Assembly: GCF_029227915.1 (NCBI RefSeq)
Contig: NC_079875.1
Span: 40,941,201-41,005,200 of the forward strand
From: Hydractinia symbiolongicarpus
Taxonomy: Eukaryota > Cnidaria > Hydrozoa > Anthoathecata > Hydractiniidae
DNA length: 64,000 bases
Direction of reading: 5' to 3'
The notes under the pieces were generated by a model. That model was not told where the DNA came from and did not search any database. It was given only the letters and a program-made list of their open reading frames with translations. Every line of letters starts with the position of its first letter. Position 1 is the stretch's first letter. Positions 60,907 to 64,000 of the stretch are shown here, one piece after another. The position numbers were made by a program, and so were the translations under genes.

Positions 60907-63290
60907 GTGGTGAAAAAATAATTTAAAAAATCGTTCGGGAAATGAGTTTACTCCCTGGATACTTTATTTGTATACTTTTGACTATACAGGCCGAGTCTGG
61001 GATTTACGGGAAACCGCAGGTTTTCGTTTGCCGGCGATTAAACTTCTTTTATTCAGCGTCTCATCAAAAATGAAAACATTTTTGAAAACTACAAGTCTTA
61101 TGCGTTTTAGTGGTGAAAAAATAATTTAAAAAATCGTTCGGGAAATGAGTTTACTCCCTGGGTACTTTCTTTGTATACTTTTGACTATACGTTGCCAAGC
61201 CCGGGATTTACGGGAAATGGCGGGTTTTCGTTTGCCGGTGATTAAACTTCTTTTATTCAGCATCTCATCAAAAATGAAAACATTTTTGAAAACTACAAGT
61301 CTTATGCGTTTTAGTGGTGAAAAAATAATTTAAAAAATCGTTCGGGAAATGAGTTTACTCCCTGGGTACTTTCTTTGTATACTTTTGACTATACGGGCCA
61401 AGCCCGGGATTTACGGGAAATGGCGGGTTTTCGTTTGCCGGCGATTAAACTTCTTTTAATCAGCGTCTCAACAAAAATGAAAACATTTTTGAAAACTACA
61501 AGTCTCATGGGCTTTAGTGGTTAAATAATAATTGAAAAAATCCTTCGGGAAATGAGTTTACTCCTTGGGTACATTCTTTGTATACTTTTGACTATAGGGA
61601 CCAAGCCCGGGATTTACGGGAAATCGCTGGTTTTCGTTTGCCGGCGATTAAACTTCTTTTACTCAGCGTCTCATCAAAAATGAAAACATTTTTGAAAACT
61701 ACAAGTCTTATGCGTTTTAGTGGTGAAAAAATAATTTAAAAAATCGTTCGGGAAATGAGTTTACTCCCTGGGTACTTTTTTTGTATACTTTTGACTATAC
61801 GGGCCAAGCCCGGGATTTACGGGAAATGGCGGGTTTTCGTTTGCCGGGGATTAAACTTCTTTTATTCAACGTCTCATCAAAAATGAAAACATATTTGAAA
61901 ACTACAAGTCTTATGCGTTTTAGTGGTGAAAAAATAATTTAAAAAATCGTTCGGGAAATGAGTTTACTCCCTGGGTACTTTCTTTGTATACTTTTGACAA
62001 TACGGGCCAAGCCCGGGATTTACGGGAAATGGCGGGTTTTCATTTGCCGGCGATTAAACTTCTTTTAATCAGCGTCTCAACAAAAATGAAAACATTTTTG
62101 AAAACTACAAGTCTCATGGGCTTTAGTGGTTAAATAATAATTTAAAAAATCCTTCGGGAAATGAGTTTACACCCTGGGTACTTTCTTTGTATACTTTTGA
62201 CTATAGGGACCATGCCCGGGATTTACGGGAAATCGCTGGTTTTCGTTTGCCGGCGATTAAACTTCTTTTATTCAGCGTCTCATCAAAAATGAAAACATTT
62301 TTGAAAACTACAAGTCTTATGCGTTTTAGTGGTGAAAAAATAATTTAAAAAATTGTTCGGGAAATGAGTTTACTCCCTGGGTACTTTCTTTGTATACTTT
62401 TGACTATACGGGCCAAGCCCAGGATTTACGGGAAATGGCGGGTTTTCGTTTGCCGGCGATTAAACTTCTTTTAATCAGCGTCTCAACAAAAATGAAAACA
62501 TTTTTGAAAACTACAAGTCTCATGGGCTTTAGTGGTTAAATAATAATTTAAAAAATCGTTCGGGAAATGAGTTTACTCCCTGGGTACTTTTTTGTATACT
62601 TTTGACTTCACAGGCCGAGTCCGGGATTTACGGGAAATCGCAGGTTTTCGTTTGCCGACGATTAAACCTCTTTCATTAAGCGACTCATTAAAAATGAAAA
62701 CATTTTTGTAAACTACAAGTCTCATTCGTTCTAGTGGTGCAGAATTAATTTGAAAAATCGTTCGGGAAATGAGTTTACTCCTTGGGTACTTTCTTTATAT
62801 ACATTCAACTATACGGGCCAAGCCCGGGATTTACGGGAAATGGCGGGTTTTCGTTTGCCGGGGATTAAACTTCTTTTATTCAGCGTCTTATCAAAAATGA
62901 AAACATTTTTGAAAACTACAAGTCTTATGCGTTTTAGTGGTGAAAAAATAATTTAAAAAATCGTTCGGGAAATGAGTTTACTCCCTGGGTACTTTCTTTG
63001 TATACTTTTGACTATACGGGCCAAGCCCGGGATTTACGGGAAATGGCGGGTTTTCGTTTGCCGGCGATTAAACTTCTTTTAATCAGCGTCTCAACAAAAA
63101 TGAAAACATTTTTGAAAACTACAAGTCTCATGGGCTTTAGTGGTTAAATAATAATTTAAAAAATCCTTCGGGAAATGAGTTTACTCCCTGGGTACTTTCT
63201 TTGTATACTTTTGACTATACGGGCCAAGCCCGGGATTTACGGGAAATGGCGGGTTTTCGTTTGCCGGGGATTAAACTTCTTTTATTCAGC
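60907..63290. repeat. Duplicated block P' (copy of 49.5-51.9 kb)
   Basis: Colinear with block P at an offset of 11,362 bp, 6 bp short of 56 monomers. Differences noted include GGGTACATTC (61,570), TTTACTCAGCG (61,659), TTCAACGTCTC (61,867), CCATGCCC (62,210) and GTCTTATC (62,886). It ends where CGTCTTACCAAAAATG replaces CGTCTCATC at 63,291. Confidence 0.82.
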
Positions 63291-64000
63291 GTCTTACCAA
63301 AAATGAAAATTTTTTTGAAAACTACAAGTCTCATGTGTTTTAGTGGTGAAAAAATAATTTAAAAAATCGTTCGGGAAATGAGTTTACTCCCTAGGTACTT
63401 TCTTTGTATACTTTTGATTATACGGGCCGTGTCCGGGATTTACGGGAAATCGCGGGTTTTCGTTTGCCGGCGATTAAACTTCTTTTATTCAGCGTCTCAT
63501 CAAAAATGAAAACATTTTTAAAAACTACAAGTCTCATGGGCTTTAGTGGTGAAAAAATAATTTAAAAAATCGTTTGGGAAATGAGTTTACTCCCTGGGTA
63601 ATTTGTTTGTATACTTTTGACTATACAGGCCGAATCTGGGATTCACGGGAAATCGCAGGTTTTCGTTTGCCGGCGATTAAACTTCTTTTATTCAGCGTCT
63701 CATCAAAAATGAAAATTTTTTTGAAAACTACAAGTCTCATGCGTTTTAGTGGTGAAAAAATAATTTAAAAAATCGTTCGGGAAATGAGTTTACTCCCTGG
63801 GTACTTTCTTTGTATACTTTTGATTATACGGGCCAAGCCCTGGATTTACGGGAAATCGTGGGTTTTCTTTTGCCGGCGATTAAACCAATTTCATTAAGCG
63901 TCTCATCAAAAATGAAAACATTTCTGAAAACTACAAGTCTCATGCGTTTTAGTGGTGAAAAAATAATTTAAAAAATCGTTCGGGAAATGAGTTTACTCCC
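63291..64000. repeat. Right-edge monomers, array continues
   Basis: 63,291-63,720 matches 57,201-57,630 (offset 6090), including CCTAGGTACTTTC, TTTTGATTATACGGGCCGTG and GGTAATTTGTTTG. The last monomers have GCCCTGGATTT, TTTTCTTTTGCCGG and AAACCAATTTCATTAAGCG. The window stops in mid-monomer. Confidence 0.85.

Larger units (their letters stand above)
1..64000. repeat. Tandem satellite array, ~203-bp monomer, fills the window
   Basis: Every part of the window reads as a copy of one monomer of about 203 bp, all in the same orientation. The window opens at about monomer position 7 and closes at about position 31 (counting from the A-run before TCGTTCGGG), so both ends lie inside the array. Allowing for recurrent deletions and insertions, the length corresponds to about 319 monomers. 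I found no inverted monomer, no unrelated insertion and no gene between copies. Arrays of this size and purity are typical of eukaryotic centromeric, pericentromeric or subtelomeric heterochromatin, and 203 bp is close to one nucleosome plus linker. That function is inference; only the repeat itself is seen directly. Confidence 0.98.

Noticed and set aside
1-64000. CRISPR array
   Set aside because: The spacing between conserved boxes is about 185 bp and the intervening sequence is homologous from copy to copy, unlike unique spacers.
1-64000. Transposon, LTR or insertion-sequence remnants
   Set aside because: No reading frame with transposase or polymerase motifs, no target-site duplications and no non-satellite sequence were seen. 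All sequence aligns to the monomer.

Overview
The whole 64 kb window is one uninterrupted satellite-DNA array. I see no protein-coding gene, RNA gene, transposon or other single-copy sequence. The unit is a monomer of about 203 bp, about 38% G+C in the consensus I read, repeated head to tail in one orientation from the first base to the last. Arithmetic on the length and the recurrent indels gives roughly 319 monomers. A pure satellite block this long points to a eukaryotic heterochromatic region (centromeric, pericentromeric or subtelomeric). I cannot name the species. The consensus has 12 CpG dinucleotides per 203 bp, more than base composition predicts, yet many monomer variants are CpG-to-TpG/CpA changes, so the methylation status and lineage remain open.

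Monomers fall into two broad families joined by many mosaics. Family 1 reads TATACTTTTGAC, then GCCGAGTCC or GCCAAGCCC, then CTTCTTTTATTCAGCG. Family 2 reads TATACATTCGAC, then GCCAAGCCC, then CCTCTTTCATTAAGCG. On top of this lie nested higher-order repeats whose periods are whole numbers of monomers plus shared small indels: 922/923 bp (1.5-6.0 kb), 1014, 813, 1015 and 1422 bp (7.5-14.2 kb), 3158 bp twice (14.4-20.7 kb), 609 bp (22.7-23.7 kb), 1830, 2215 and 816 bp (27-33.7 kb), 811 bp (44.8-46.4 kb), 2027 bp three times (50.9-56.8 kb) and 1218 bp twice (57.9-60.4 kb).

Larger duplications overlie these. About 24.1-31.0 kb recurs at 33.2-39.3 kb, offset 9103 then 8289 bp because four monomers differ. 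About 19.9-25.7 kb recurs colinearly at 42.2-48.8 kb, offset 22.3-23.3 kb. About 49.5-51.9 kb recurs at 60.9-63.3 kb, offset 11,362 bp.

Recurrent rare events act as lineage tags: a 93-bp deletion junction present at eight places, a 27-bp deletion at three, and a 4-bp insertion class at eleven. Together they record growth by repeated in-register unequal exchange and block duplication. The many 60-136-codon open frames are by-products of the repeat: 203 is not a multiple of three, the frames break at recurrent indels, and variants are freely amino-acid changing.
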